Below are positions 40,701 through 49,700 of a stretch of 64,000 nt of DNA, one piece after another; within the stretch, counting starts at the first letter, position 1, and every line of letters starts with the position of its first letter. The stretch is from positions 16,425,501 through 16,489,500 of the forward strand of contig NC_064437.1 in assembly GCF_023343835.1 (NCBI RefSeq). Reading direction: 5' to 3'. This DNA is from Lagopus muta (Eukaryota > Chordata > Aves > Galliformes > Phasianidae). The position numbers and the translations under genes were made by a program. The notes beneath the pieces are model-generated. The model worked only from the letters and a program-made list of their open reading frames with translations, was not told the origin of the DNA and made no database searches.

Positions 40701-42380
40701 TTCTGAATAGGAATATCTTACCTAATGGAAAACTCTGAAGCCTTGACCTTTGTTCTTCTTCCCTTTCTTTTGCCAAATGCTAGAATTCTTCTTAAGCCAG
40801 TTCTCCTACATGAAACAAACAGAGGCTTTCCTTTCTCCAGTTTTAGACTTTTTGGTAGCTTTTCTTTAATCCTGGTCTTAATTCCCTATAGTTAGCCGTG
40901 CCCTGGAGCCTGGGGTGAGGAGAAGACTTCCCGCAGGGGTGAGCAGCCTTCCCAGCTTTGTATGGAAAAACTGGGGGCAGCATGTCCAAACTCCTCCTCA
41001 TTGCATAATTAAGAGCACATTGTTCACACAGCCCAGAACTTGGAGTTTCCCAACACATGAAGGCACTGACATGTGACATCTGTGTTTCAGTTGGGTGATA
41101 AACATCTGGGGGTGGAAGGGAGGCTCTGGTGGTGGGCGGAGAGCTGGGAGTGATTCAGATGGACAAGGAGTCCCCGTTGCTGCAGCAGGAGAAGTAGTGG
41201 GGATTCTTGATTCATTCTCCTCAGCTGCTTTCGCCACCCTTGCTGCCCCTGCTGTCCCTCCCAGTTTTACTGTGTCATCCAGCTAGTTGCGTAGTCCCAC
41301 GTTAATTATCTTCCTTTACAAGGTGATTGTTTTTTCTTAAGTAATTATTATTTTTTAAATAATGATGATTGAATTCCCAAATAATCTCACCCTGCTTTCT
41401 CTCTGTAGATGTTTGTGAATCAAAATAACAAGTTAACAGACAGGCAAAAACACAGAAGCATGAGACGGGACAGTGAAGATGGGACAGAGCTCCAACCCAT
41501 GGTGAGGCAGGAGTGCAGGCTGGGAACTTGCCTGCCAGCTGATGTGCTTGTCTTTGTGTCCTGAGAACACCTGTAGACCGTTACATATGTTTTCTGATGC
41601 CTCACAGCAGCCATCATGCTGCATCCCTCTCCCACTTTTCCTTCTATTGCTTTCCCCCCTCAGGAAACCCTCTGCTGGTGCATAATGGATGGATCAAATG
41701 TTTGTACTCATCTGTCTTCCATTCCCACTCAGTGTGCCCAGCAAAGGATGAGAAAAATGAGACAACAGCAAGGGGGTGGGAGAGTAATGCTGTGTGGGTA
41801 GTCCTTCATGTGTCTGCTGTAAGACAAGCCAAAACAGCAGCAGGCCACTTGATAGAAATGTTAAAGTTCTAGAACTCTAATGTTAGAGCTTAAATGGTTT
41901 CTTCTCCAGGACAAGACATGCCACTCCACCCCCCACCGCCGTCTTTTTCTAGTAGTGCCTATATTTGTTTCTTCTCTTTTATGCTGGGGTAAAAATAACG
42001 AGATGCTAGAAGGGAGCACTGCCCTTCCCCCAGGCTTGGGAAGGTCCTGGGAGTAAAGTTCACTGACATCTGAGATGCTGCAAATTGCCCAAGCTGAGGA
42101 ACTGCCCCAGCTAGTTCAGAATTTGGGGTGACTTCAGCCTCTCATTGTTATAGAAAGGGATGGCTGTACTTGTTCTTTTCATTGTTTGGGTCTGTTTTTG
42201 CATTCTTCGGTAATACTTTGCCAAGCACAGAAACTGGGGAGCTTCTGATCCCTAAGAGAGGATTGAAGATGTCAGACACAAAAGAACCATAATTATTTTC
42301 CCAGTTTACTTTTACAGACATATAAATGCAGTTACAGGACTACACATTACTTGCCTACTTTTTTCTCTTTGTAGACCTGA
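4765..42380 (+). CDS. SLC44A3: SLC44A3, choline transporter-like protein 3 (CTL3), 16 coding exons
   Basis: This is a polytopic membrane protein of the SLC44/CTL family. Relatives (CTL1, CTL2) move choline at the plasma membrane and in organelles; the substrate of CTL3 is less well established. Coding exons are 4765-4791, 4982-5089, 7100-7242, 7842-7978, 9315-9408, 10911-11080, 11489-11578, 12213-12337, 13841-14027, 21098-21263, 27199-27355, 29632-29715, 39027-39164, 39627-39863, 41409-41501 and 42375-42380. All have GT..AG borders, and the summed frame stays open for 653 codons, the length I recall for human CTL3. Order of parts: cytosolic N-terminus; TM1 at about residues 33-53; a long Cys-rich extracellular loop (about 55-210, with GYDSFGN and SPLFNRC-like motifs); TM pairs at about 213-265, 290-310 and 328-360; the conserved family block [20 protein letters not shown] (about 390-412); a Cys-rich stretch in exon 12; an N-G-T sequon at about 505; two last TMs (543-600); and the signature [16 protein letters not shown]. 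The assignment rests on recalled family sequence, not on a search. Confidence 0.96.
4982..5089 (+). CDS. SLC44A3: SLC44A3 exon 2
   Basis: 36 codons in phase 0 after a TTTTAG acceptor, ending at GTAAGC. It carries the conserved REWRP motif, the RKCTD segment and the start of TM1 ([13 protein letters not shown]). Only 190 bp of GC-rich intron separate it from exon 1. Confidence 0.95.
5090..7099 (+). other. SLC44A3 intron 2
   Basis: 2.0 kb with GTAAGC at the 5' end and TTTTATAG at the 3' end. The first 200 bp remain CpG-rich as the tail of the island. Nothing else is recognised. Confidence 0.7.
7100..7242 (+). CDS. SLC44A3: SLC44A3 exon 3
   Basis: Finishes TM1 ([13 protein letters not shown]) and encodes [13 protein letters not shown], the CTL-family hallmark at the start of the first extracellular loop. 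It ends in phase 2; the lysine codon is completed by exon 4. Confidence 0.97.
7842..7978 (+). CDS. SLC44A3: SLC44A3 exon 4
   Basis: Encodes [12 protein letters not shown]...[20 protein letters not shown], part of the extracellular loop with paired cysteines. The acceptor is TTTCCAG and the donor is GTGTGC, weaker than its neighbours, used after the first base of a glycine codon. Confidence 0.95.
9315..9408 (+). CDS. SLC44A3: SLC44A3 exon 5
   Basis: Encodes GSCLCVYNL...[10 protein letters not shown] of the extracellular loop. The TTTCTTAG acceptor and GTAAGA donor are clear. The serine codon is split with exon 6. Confidence 0.95.
10911..11080 (+). CDS. SLC44A3: SLC44A3 exon 6
   Basis: Encodes [18 protein letters not shown], the end of the extracellular loop, then [23 protein letters not shown], the start of TM2. 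The acceptor is CTTCCAG and the donor GTAAGG. Confidence 0.97.
11489..11578 (+). CDS. SLC44A3: SLC44A3 exon 7
   Basis: 30 codons, encoding the rest of TM2, the [10 protein letters not shown] turn and the beginning of TM3 (ALVVFGLL). The acceptor is TTTTTCAG and the donor GTAAGT, both strong. Confidence 0.96.
12138..12175 (+). promoter_or_regulatory. G-quadruplex motif before exon 8 acceptor
   Basis: Runs of G at 12138-12142, 12144-12146, 12151-12154, 12159-12162 and 12172-12175, with loops of 1, 4 and 4 between the first four, satisfy the G3+N1-7 rule on the sense strand. The tract ends 37 bp before the exon 8 AG, so the pre-mRNA would carry it. Confidence 0.55.
12213..12337 (+). CDS. SLC44A3: SLC44A3 exon 8
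   Basis: Encodes [16 protein letters not shown], a well-conserved CTL segment, and the acidic ETEKEN turn before TM4. The acceptor is TTGTTGCAG with a G-rich tract 37-75 bp upstream (entered separately). The donor is GTAAGT. Confidence 0.96.
13841..14027 (+). CDS. SLC44A3: SLC44A3 exon 9
   Basis: Encodes TM4 ([13 protein letters not shown]), the helix FQIVGKIIG, and TM5 with [11 protein letters not shown]...[11 protein letters not shown], a strongly conserved family block. A pyrimidine tract with a CTAAT-like branch site precedes the CTAACAG acceptor. Confidence 0.97.
15060..15099 (+). repeat. 20-bp tandem duplication
   Basis: Two adjacent copies of a 20-bp unit (TTTTTCTGTAGTTGAAGACC and a copy with a single G to T change) in intron 9. 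Confidence 0.85.
18645..18688 (+). repeat. 22-bp tandem duplication
   Basis: Two adjacent 22-bp units starting TTATTTTCCTCTTATTGG. They are identical except at the final base, so the event looks recent. Confidence 0.9.
21098..21263 (+). CDS. SLC44A3: SLC44A3 exon 10
   Basis: Encodes [20 protein letters not shown] and then the most conserved part of the CTL domain, [20 protein letters not shown]. It is preceded by a 7.1-kb intron. Confidence 0.97.
21264..27198 (+). other. SLC44A3 intron 10
   Basis: 5.9 kb. It contains a GC-richer patch at about 23000-23650 with overlapping ORFs on both strands that look like composition shadows, a second weaker CTCF-like motif at 22262-22276, and a G14 homopolymer at 26625-26638. 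Confidence 0.65.
26625..26638 (+). repeat. G14 homopolymer
   Basis: Fourteen consecutive G followed by an A6 run. Long G runs are rare in vertebrate genomes and prone to length change and sequencing error. Confidence 0.85.
27199..27355 (+). CDS. SLC44A3: SLC44A3 exon 11
   Basis: Encodes [29 protein letters not shown] and [25 protein letters not shown] and RIPR are family motifs. It ends on a codon border at GTAAGT. Confidence 0.97.
27740..27777 (+). repeat. 19-bp tandem duplication
   Basis: Two perfect adjacent copies of TTCTGAGGATTTATATAGG in intron 11. Confidence 0.9.
29632..29715 (+). CDS. SLC44A3: SLC44A3 exon 12
   Basis: 28 codons, encoding a Cys-rich stretch with seven cysteines ([19 protein letters not shown]) and RYVNQ. 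The human gene has a comparable CCYCCFWC cluster. The donor is GTACAC, weaker than most here. Confidence 0.94.
32750..32767 (+). repeat. (TA)n microsatellite
   Basis: About nine TA units in intron 12. Confidence 0.85.
35600..35800 (-). repeat. Probable CR1-family LINE fragment, antisense
   Basis: The text resembles the reverse complement of the CR1 region that in the plus orientation reads about AATTGGA...GAGGGC: CATCTCTTTTCCAGAC..., CTGCCCTTCTCTCAA, TTCCAATTCCATTAAAG. Edges are uncertain and the copy looks old. Confidence 0.4.
35968..36522 (+). mobile_element. Galluhop-like Tc1/mariner DNA transposon, internally deleted
   Basis: The ends are inverted: CTGCTCTGAAAGTAATGC near 35974 and its near-complement GCATTACTTTTGGAGCAG at 36500-36517, with TA at the outer edges. 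A remnant of the transposase N-terminus starts at ATG 36131 ([17 protein letters not shown]) and breaks at TGA 36218. Reading past it, the same frame gives [11 protein letters not shown], the usual helix-turn-helix end. At about 550 bp against roughly 1.2-1.3 kb for full-length mariners, it lacks the catalytic domain and must be non-autonomous. Galluhop elements are known from galliform birds. Confidence 0.8.
36131..36300 (+). pseudogene. Mariner transposase N-terminal fragment (broken)
   Basis: Coding remnant inside the Galluhop-like element. The first 29 codons are open, then TGA at 36218-36220. DNA-binding helix residues are still readable beyond the stop, and the catalytic DDD region is absent. 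Confidence 0.65.
39027..39164 (+). CDS. SLC44A3: SLC44A3 exon 13
   Basis: 46 codons, beginning [20 protein letters not shown] and ending [14 protein letters not shown] is a potential glycosylation sequon. The segment matches the corresponding human exon closely. Confidence 0.97.
39627..39863 (+). CDS. SLC44A3: SLC44A3 exon 14
   Basis: 79 codons, carrying the last two membrane helices ([33 protein letters not shown]) and the C-terminal signature [20 protein letters not shown]. The donor GTAAAC follows directly. Confidence 0.97.
41409..41501 (+). CDS. SLC44A3: SLC44A3 exon 15
   Basis: 31 codons of hydrophilic cytosolic tail ([15 protein letters not shown]...GTELQPM). The GTGAGG after the last ATG can serve as a donor. 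If it is not used, the frame runs 20 more codons to TGA at 41562-41564. Confidence 0.9.
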
Positions 42381-42630
42381 ATGGGAAATGCATTGGGAAG
42401 TACTAAAGCAGATCAGCAAGAGCAGAAACAGTTGCAGAAAAAAAGTAAAGGTTACCAACAACCCAGGACAAAGTAACAGTTCTGTAAATCTCTGCTGTAC
42501 CCTCTGCACTGCTAAAGTAACATCTGTTTGCATGAATAATGTATTTTGTGTCAGCACACCTGATTTTTATTAATAGTGTTGTTACAACGGTGTATCAAAG
42601 TTGTTAATAAACAAATTTCTTGTAAGTTTC
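42375..42630 (+). CDS. SLC44A3: SLC44A3 terminal exon 16 (one Thr codon, stop, 3'UTR)
   Basis: A strong pyrimidine tract and TTTGTAG acceptor precede ACC TGA, so splicing from 41501 ends the protein at 653 residues. The rest is 3'UTR with AATAAA at 42606-42611. No AATAAA was seen between 41502 and 42374, which favours this exon over read-through. The exact cleavage point is estimated. Confidence 0.6.
42606..42611 (+). terminator. SLC44A3: SLC44A3 poly(A) signal AATAAA
   Basis: Canonical hexamer 228 bp past the predicted stop, followed within 30 bases by T/GT-rich sequence suited to cleavage. Confidence 0.75.
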
Positions 42631-43221
42631 TATGCCATCTAACTTAAATACAGAATTGACAGGTCTCGAGCTGCCCTTTTTATCTTTGTGGTGTGTCATT
42701 TAACGTGGATTTGTTTTTGAAGTTTGTAGTTGGACTGTGTCTGTAAAACAATTTTTTATGGAGTCCACCTTGTTCTGGGCAGGGGGTAGTTCTAGATTTT
42801 ATTCAGTTGAGCATGATTGTATTCTTCCTTTTAAAGCTCCTTTAACTGTTTGTTTGAAGTGAGGTTTCAGGTAGGAAAATTACTTGAACCAGGGATTTCA
42901 GTGTAGGAAGTAAGACACTGCTGCAGGTAAGTGACTCAAATGGTCCATAATGGTCTCGTAACAGAATAGCTTGCTAAACCTTTGATTAGTCACAGCTTGG
43001 AAGTGACATACAGAAAATCAAAGCTCATTGGTGCTCTGAATGCCAGATCTGTTTTCATCTGGATACTTCGTCTGATCTGCTGCTGAAAAGAGTTGCCTGC
43101 CAGGAGATGCTCAGAAATACTTGCTTCTGATTCCTCTAATATGAGCCGCTTCAACAAGTCAAAGGATAATAGATGATGAGAAGGGAAAAGGAAGATTAAT
43201 TAATTTCTAGCTGGTAGGTGA

Positions 43222-43346
43222 AGTTGGATGGGGCCCTGGACAATCTGAACTAGTACTTGATCTAGGGGCTGGCAGCCCTGCTGGCTGGTGCAAGGGGGTT
43301 GGAACATGGTGATCCTTGAGGTCAGGCCATTCTACAGTTCTGTGAT
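43222..43346 (+). repeat. CR1 LINE 3' end
   Basis: Carries the CR1 tail wording: GTTGGATGGGGCCCTGGACA, GGGGGTTGGAACATGGTGAT, CCTTGAGGTC and a CATTCTACAG-type octamer end. 5'-truncated, as is typical. Confidence 0.85.
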
Positions 43347-44773
43347 TTTAAACACTTGGGTATTTCTGGTGCTTGGGATGCTGAATGAACAATAACTCTC
43401 CATTGTTGAGAAAGCACCACAGACAAGGTACTGCAGAGGGACAAAACCTTTCTTCTTCCACACTAAGATTGTTTCCAGGTAACGGTGTCTGCACAGTGTA
43501 AAAATTTTATCAATATACAAAGCAGGGCTTTGAAGTTTCAATTACTACAGAATGGAGTTTTCTTCTGTTTGTATTCATGCTTATGCTGCATGTCTTAGCC
43601 CCTGACTTGGGAACTTGCTGAATGGTGGAAGGAGGGGACATTTTTAGAAGTGTATCTCCATTTATAGATAATCTGTATGTTGGACAATCTCTAAATGATT
43701 TCCAGTCTCAGAGGTTCTTTGGTTCTGTTCATTGCAATTATTGATTCAGTATCACTGCCTCCAGTGCAGCTGCTGGGTGGGGAAAGGACTTCTAGATGAT
43801 TACTAAGTTCGTTTTGCTTTTTCAAGAAGGAAGTTAATGAATTTCCTAGTTAAATTATATTTGAGTGTATTTTATGTAAGCAATGTTGTAGCCAAAGAGT
43901 TACAGCTGTGACAATCTCATGGTTTCAGAGTATAGTTCAGAGTGCATACCTTTTAACTAAGTTAGTCCTTTTAACTGAAATAGCTTACAGGTGTGACATG
44001 AGACTTCCTAATCATACACATGCTGCTAGTCATTATGTCAACAGCCTCCAAATGAAGCATTCCTGCCTGCCACAAATCCTCACCTGAGCTAGAAGAATAA
44101 ATTACCCTTACAGAAACTGGTTGCTCTTCTGCTTCCCTATAGGATACCATGGTCAGGCAACTAAAGCAGGCTGAAAGTAGAGCTCTTGTGCATGCCATCA
44201 GATAATTGTCCAGGCTGCTTTAGGCATTTGCACTGCCTACCTGGAGAGCAGCCCAATAGTGTGTGGAGCCTTGGAGTGATCGATGCAGTTTCCTGCAGCT
44301 ACAGGTGACTGGATTCGGAGGAATTGAAGGTATGATTGTAATTACTTCCCTTAAAGAAACAGGAGCTGGGGCTATTTGAATATCAAGAGAAAACTACATA
44401 TTGCAGTAAGTTTTAAGCAAGGCAGTTTGTATTTGCTTGGTGTCTTCTTCGAACTTTTAGGTACCCCTGGTGAGTACAGAAATGGGCACATGGAACTGTT
44501 TGTGTGCCTTGTGCCTCCTTTCAGGTACATACACAATAAATGCGGGTAAGTAGTTCAAAGTATGTTCTGGCTTCAGGAAGAGCAGGAAGGCTTTCAGAAG
44601 AGATCCTGCCTTTACCCAAACTACTGAAGTGTTTTGTTGTTAATCACAGTACTGCTTTTCAGCATCTAATAACCTAGGTGTAAGTTGCTGAATACCAGTA
44701 TCTTGAAGGGGACAACAGCATAGCTCAGGAAGAGCAGGTCTAAACAGACATCTTGGTCACTCCTTAGCCTAAG

Positions 44774-44828
44774 GCGCAGGGCTTGGACTGACAATCACCA
44801 GAGCTCCTTTCCAACTTAAAATTCTATG
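44774..44828 (+). repeat. Short CR1 LINE 3' fragment
   Basis: GCTTGGACTGACAATCACCA ... CTCCTTTCCAACTTAAAATT then CTATGA resembles a diverged CR1 tail. The upstream boundary is unclear. Confidence 0.6.
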
Positions 44829-45639
44829 AAGTAAATAAGCTTAAGTCTTATTCAACAGGTAAGTCGTGTGAAAGTCAAATCACTACACCCTAAGATAATA
44901 TAAAGAAATGGACTAAGATTTCTAGTCTGGAGGGAAGAATCCTTTTCAAGTCCACTACTTGCAGGTACAAAACATATCAATATAAATAACTTTAAAATAC
45001 ACAGCAAGTAACTTTAAGATATCTTCTATTCAGTGACAGTACTCCCCACCCTCCAGCAGAACCTTGTTGGTTTTGTTTTTTTTCTCCTCCTGTTGCAAGA
45101 GCCCAGGTGAATTAGTACAGCCTAGCTGCACTCTGGCAAGAAAGAGTTTCCCACTTAGGAATAAAGTTCTGCTATTAGTATCTAATGAACTCAGACCACA
45201 GACGAGCAGACATGCGGATCTGGGTATCTCATTACATACTCTGTCTTGTGAATTCTGCAAGTGATGGTATGAAGGTTATAGGCCAAAGGAGAGGCAGAGT
45301 TAAATATCTGTAGTTCCTCATTTGCCTTGAGAAAGGGGCAGGGATTTTGTGAACTTTGAAGGATCTCTAGTCATAATCTCACAGTCACGTAGAGGGGAAG
45401 TGAACTCTGCTATGAAGGAGCTACATTCCTTTCTTGTTAAGTCACTGTCACTCACTCCCAGGACATTTTTACTAGGCTGTTAGATTAAATCCTGCAGAAA
45501 AGAAAGAACTTGGATTGCAACAGACGGCAGTCCTACATTACCCTTAACACAGACAATGATGTGATGATTTGGGAGTAATTTCTATGCTATCTCTTCTTTA
45601 GTAATGGTAGCATAACAAATGAGACGGGGTCTTCAACAT

Positions 45640-46398
45640 ACCTTTAAGAAAAAATATTTATTTATAAAAATACACTGGGATCAGTTTGAGAAGTGTGGCA
45701 ATAAATACAGTTCAAGGAAGAAAAAGCACTTCTACATGGATATATTATGGCACAATATAAGGTAAATGCACCATCAGACATGGGACTTCCATTGGCTCAA
45801 GACTTTGTACAAGCTCCCTTTTTAGTAAGACAACTATTTCTAAGAGTTTGGTCAGTGTGAGTAATGGAATGAATTTGAAATCACAAATGCACACATCTAA
45901 TGCGGGACTTACCATTAGCAAACAATACTTTAAAAACATAGTAATGAGATTTAAATCACTCACGTGATGCCTTAGGCTTAATTGGCCAAGACCACATTTA
46001 ACTTTGAGCATTAAATTCTTTGATTTCTTTGAAAACAGAAAAGCTGTAAATATGTAAAATGAAGGCTTAATGTGGTATGTAAAAACCTACTTAAGTAGAT
46101 TGTAAAAATGCATAGCTCCTTATTAGAAGACCTGGCTGTACAAGAGCACTCCCCCTTTCACAGTATTCCTTTTTACTTCATATGCAGTTATTGGTTATGC
46201 TGTAGACTACAACTGTTACAGCACTAAAGGCAACTAGACAGGGAAAGGGCAGAGAAAGAAAAGAGGAATGTATGTAAGGCAGTATTTCTTTAGGTACATT
46301 AAGTATAGTCTGTAGGAAAGACAGGTAACAATTCCACAAGGCTAGTTTCGTTCTTACTGAATAAAATAATGGACTAATACTGAGCTTCAGATGCAAAT
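45640..46398 (-). other. CNN3: CNN3 3'UTR
   Basis: About 760 bases from the stop to just past an AATAAA on the minus strand (45662-45657). The cleavage site is estimated. No other canonical signal was seen between them. Confidence 0.65.
45657..45662 (-). terminator. CNN3: CNN3 poly(A) signal AATAAA
   Basis: TTTATT on the plus strand in an AT-rich context, about 740 bases past the CNN3 stop, the first canonical hexamer in this direction. Confidence 0.7.
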
Positions 46399-46746
46399 CT
46401 AGTAATCAATGCCTTGGTCACTGTACTGACCATGGTAATCTCTTTGATAGTCATCTTGGTACTCTCCGTGATAGTCATCTGGGTATTCTGCCTGATAATC
46501 GCTATCGCTGATTTCTGACCCGTTAGTTCCTGTTCCTTGGCTGCCATTATGAATGACGGGTTCTGTAGGTGCAGCACAGTACTTGGGGTCGTACACTTGC
46601 CGTCCAAGCCCATACACACTCATTCCCTTCTGTGAAGCTACTTTGTTGGTGCCCATTTGTAATGAAATAGTTGAGTTATCCACAGGTTGCAATATGTGCT
46701 TCTGATCATAGATGTCTCTTCTGGTACCTGGTGCCAGCATACCAGC
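46399..46746 (-). CDS. CNN3: CNN3 exon 7 (last coding exon)
   Basis: 115 codons plus TAG at 46401-46399. End of repeat 2 ([16 protein letters not shown]), all of repeat 3 ([17 protein letters not shown]) and the acidic Tyr-rich tail with four short (D/E)Y units. It carries two extra residues (HG) compared with human near the end ([11 protein letters not shown]). Confidence 0.97.
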   Translation of the reverse strand, partial: AGMLAPGTRRDIYDQKHILQPVDNSTISLQMGTNKVASQKGMSVYGLGRQVYDPKYCAAPTEPVIHNGSQGTGTNGSEISDSDYQAEYPDDYHGEYQDDYQRDYHGQYSDQGIDY

Positions 46747-49700
46747 CTAGTAAAACAGGATTGTAGAGGTTCAGTAAGGTCACGAGCTGTGATTACGAGG
46801 CCTGTTATTACAAGTTGTACAACTCACTGGAAGCGCTAGAAACTACAAGCACAGCTGAACAGCAGCAAGCGTTCATTAGTAAAAAAGACCCTGCTGAAAG
46901 ATCAATTTAATCTCTCTCTTTAAAAAGAAAATGCTTTGAGGTGCTGCCCAAGATGTGATTCTAGTGCTTAGTTAGTGCTGGAAACACAGCTGTGGTTTTC
47001 TTCTGACTCAACACAGTCAGGTGAAAATTCTGAAAGTACAGATCATTTTTATGCCTGAAGATTTCCAGCACAGAACATACCAGTTAATGATGAGAAATTT
47101 AAGTTGTTCAATTACTGCGTAGAAGTACATTTGAATTGTACTTTCTTGCTGTTGTCAGCAAGACACTTCTGCTGCACTCTCCTCACTTGCCCAGGCTGAG
47201 TGCTCAATCTTTTCTGGAAATGTCACACATAGTCCTCCTTACCTGACTGGCTCCTTTATTAGTGCCCATCTGTAGGCTGATTGTTGTCTGGTCAAATGGC
47301 TTATCAGTTTGCATTTTTGGATCGTAGAGATGTCTTCTAGTTCCATAAGCAGTCATGCCTGCCTGACTGGCACACTTATTGGTGCCCATCTTTATTGGGA
47401 GAAGGAAGAGGTGGACAGAAAAAGTGATTTATCTGTACAACAAGACAGTGCAAGGAAACAAGTACATTTGCTAGCTGTGATAGCTGACAGAAGAAGTAAT
47501 TCCCACATGTGTTTTTCTCATCTAGCTTGATCACTACTTGTAATAAGTTACCACTTCTCCATAATGAGCTTCGAAAGAGAAAGTAAAATTAACAGTCATC
47601 CCAAGGCATTTCATGACTGGCATTTGTCCAACTGCATATACAGTAAGAAATAGATGTGTGTATCAAAATACAATCATCAGCTTCTACCCTGGACAGTACA
47701 GACTCAGTGTCACTGCCAGAACTTGTCTACCCCAGGAATTGTACAATTTTGTTCAGCCTCCTTTTAAAGTCACTGTCAGGGACCAAGATGATACAGCTAA
47801 TATTAGCTAATCTTTTCCTCCTTATTGCTCTTACTACAGATTTAAAACAAACACAAAAACCTAGGTGGTCACATGAGCATATAAACTCAATCAGCTGTGT
47901 ACAGGAATTAAAACACCACACCTCCTTCCATGACAAGAATATACTGTAACAGTGCTGTTTTTGTTTTTTTTGCATTAAAAATATCCATGTTAATCAAAAC
48001 AAAGTTGTTGTGAAATGTAACTGCAAACAAGAATTTCACACTTACCTGTAGGCCGATTACACTTTGACCAGCTTTTAGTTTTCCTGCATCAAAACTTCGT
48101 GCTTGTTTCTCAGCATATTTGACACCAATATCAATTGTAGTATGAAAGCCTTTGGTTTTTGCCTATTTAGGGAGAAGGAAAATAGAGTCTTCAGTATTAA
48201 GCAGAGTTTCTGTGACTGGAACACTTTCTTTATAGCCTGTATGGAGACCTAGGCTGACAGATAAGCTGCCTTTGTACCTGTCCTGGGCTTTCAAGTGATG
48301 TCATAAGCAGGATTATCTCATGAGAAACTGTGTCAGGGGTGGGAGGAGAGAATCATTTCTGTCACCATTTGAACATGCACTCTGAAGCTAAGATACCTAA
48401 GGATCTTTGTCAGAGTGAGAAGGATAATCTGTGGGGATTAATGTTCTCTTGTGAGCCTCCCTAGTTCAGGTCAAAAATCCTAACTCTTAATTCCAAGCTT
48501 TTGCTCAAGGAATGACTCAGGAGCAACTTCTGCAGTTTCTCAGACTCCCAATACTATTATCCCCTCTTGATAGGTTGGCCTTCTGCCAGCGCCAGAGGTA
48601 CAAATACTTACCAGACCTGCTAGTGCCACGAGAGTAGTCTGTACTTGAGTCATATTTCCATTTTCAAAAAGATCATTGGCTTCAAAAATATCATGTGGCT
48701 TCATGCCATACACTTGGATCGCTTTGATAAAATTCCCAATGTTCTCCAGCTAAACAGAAACAAAAAAGCCCTTTTTTAATTCAGTGTTTTACTTTTGTTA
48801 GTTTTGATGTGGACTTCGGAAATCAGACTGAGTTTGTCTATCCAGCATCTCTCCATCAGTATCTGTTATTTTGATGACAAAACTCAACTGTGTCCATTTC
48901 AAAAGAAATCCTAATTCAGAACTTCAAGAATTGATTGTAAGATAATTAAAACATAGTTATGTGAGTAGTAAGAACATTTACTCTAGTCTGAAGGTGCTGT
49001 CCTGCTCACCTACTTGGACAAATTCAGACAAGCTTTTGGGTTTTACTAGCAGTGTATGCTGTAGAAACTGGGAAGTAACATGGAGTATGTGAGTAAGGAC
49101 AATCTCGCCTTTCCTTCAGCAGTCATGAGAGAGATTAAAATCCTCCACTGCATTTCTTAGCATTCAAGACAATAAAAACAAGAGACTGATACAGCAGCAG
49201 TAAGTTAGATTCAATGATAGTAAAGGCAAAAACCCTTCAAGTACGTGTTCTAAAGGCACGTTGGTTTTGATAGTCACAAAGGGGATTAAAAAAAAAGTGC
49301 AAGATAGATTAGCCACAAAGACCAAGCCTGGATGTACTGAAGTCCAATAGCTAATGTATTTATTTGTTTTTTCTGAGTTCTGTTGCAAAACATGTCCTCA
49401 ACAACTGTTCCCCATGACCCCTAGGGGTTTCTCAGGATGATGCTGCACACAGTGACCTCGTATATCCAGGTACAGGCAAGCTGCTGACCTGCAGAACTGC
49501 CCAGATGGAATATGCTAGCTGTGTGGCGTTAGTTAGGGGTTCTTGTTTGGTTGTTTGTTTTGATTTCGTTGTATTTTCTTTAAGCTTGGAAAAGACCTTG
49601 CTATATGGCTCTGTGTTCTTCCTCCACTTGAAACTTCATTTGTTAGCTAAAGCATTATTATGAAATACGTATAGTCAGCTGCCATTTACGAGCCATCTTA

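Larger units (their letters stand above)
42631..45640. other. Convergent intergenic gap between SLC44A3 and CNN3
   Basis: About 3 kb between the two 3' ends. It contains two CR1 pieces (43222-43346 and 44774-44828) and no supported gene. Confidence 0.7.

Noticed and set aside
45700-45710. AATAAA on the plus strand near the CNN3 3' end
   Set aside because: Wrong strand for CNN3 and 3 kb past the SLC44A3 signal; AT-rich chance match.
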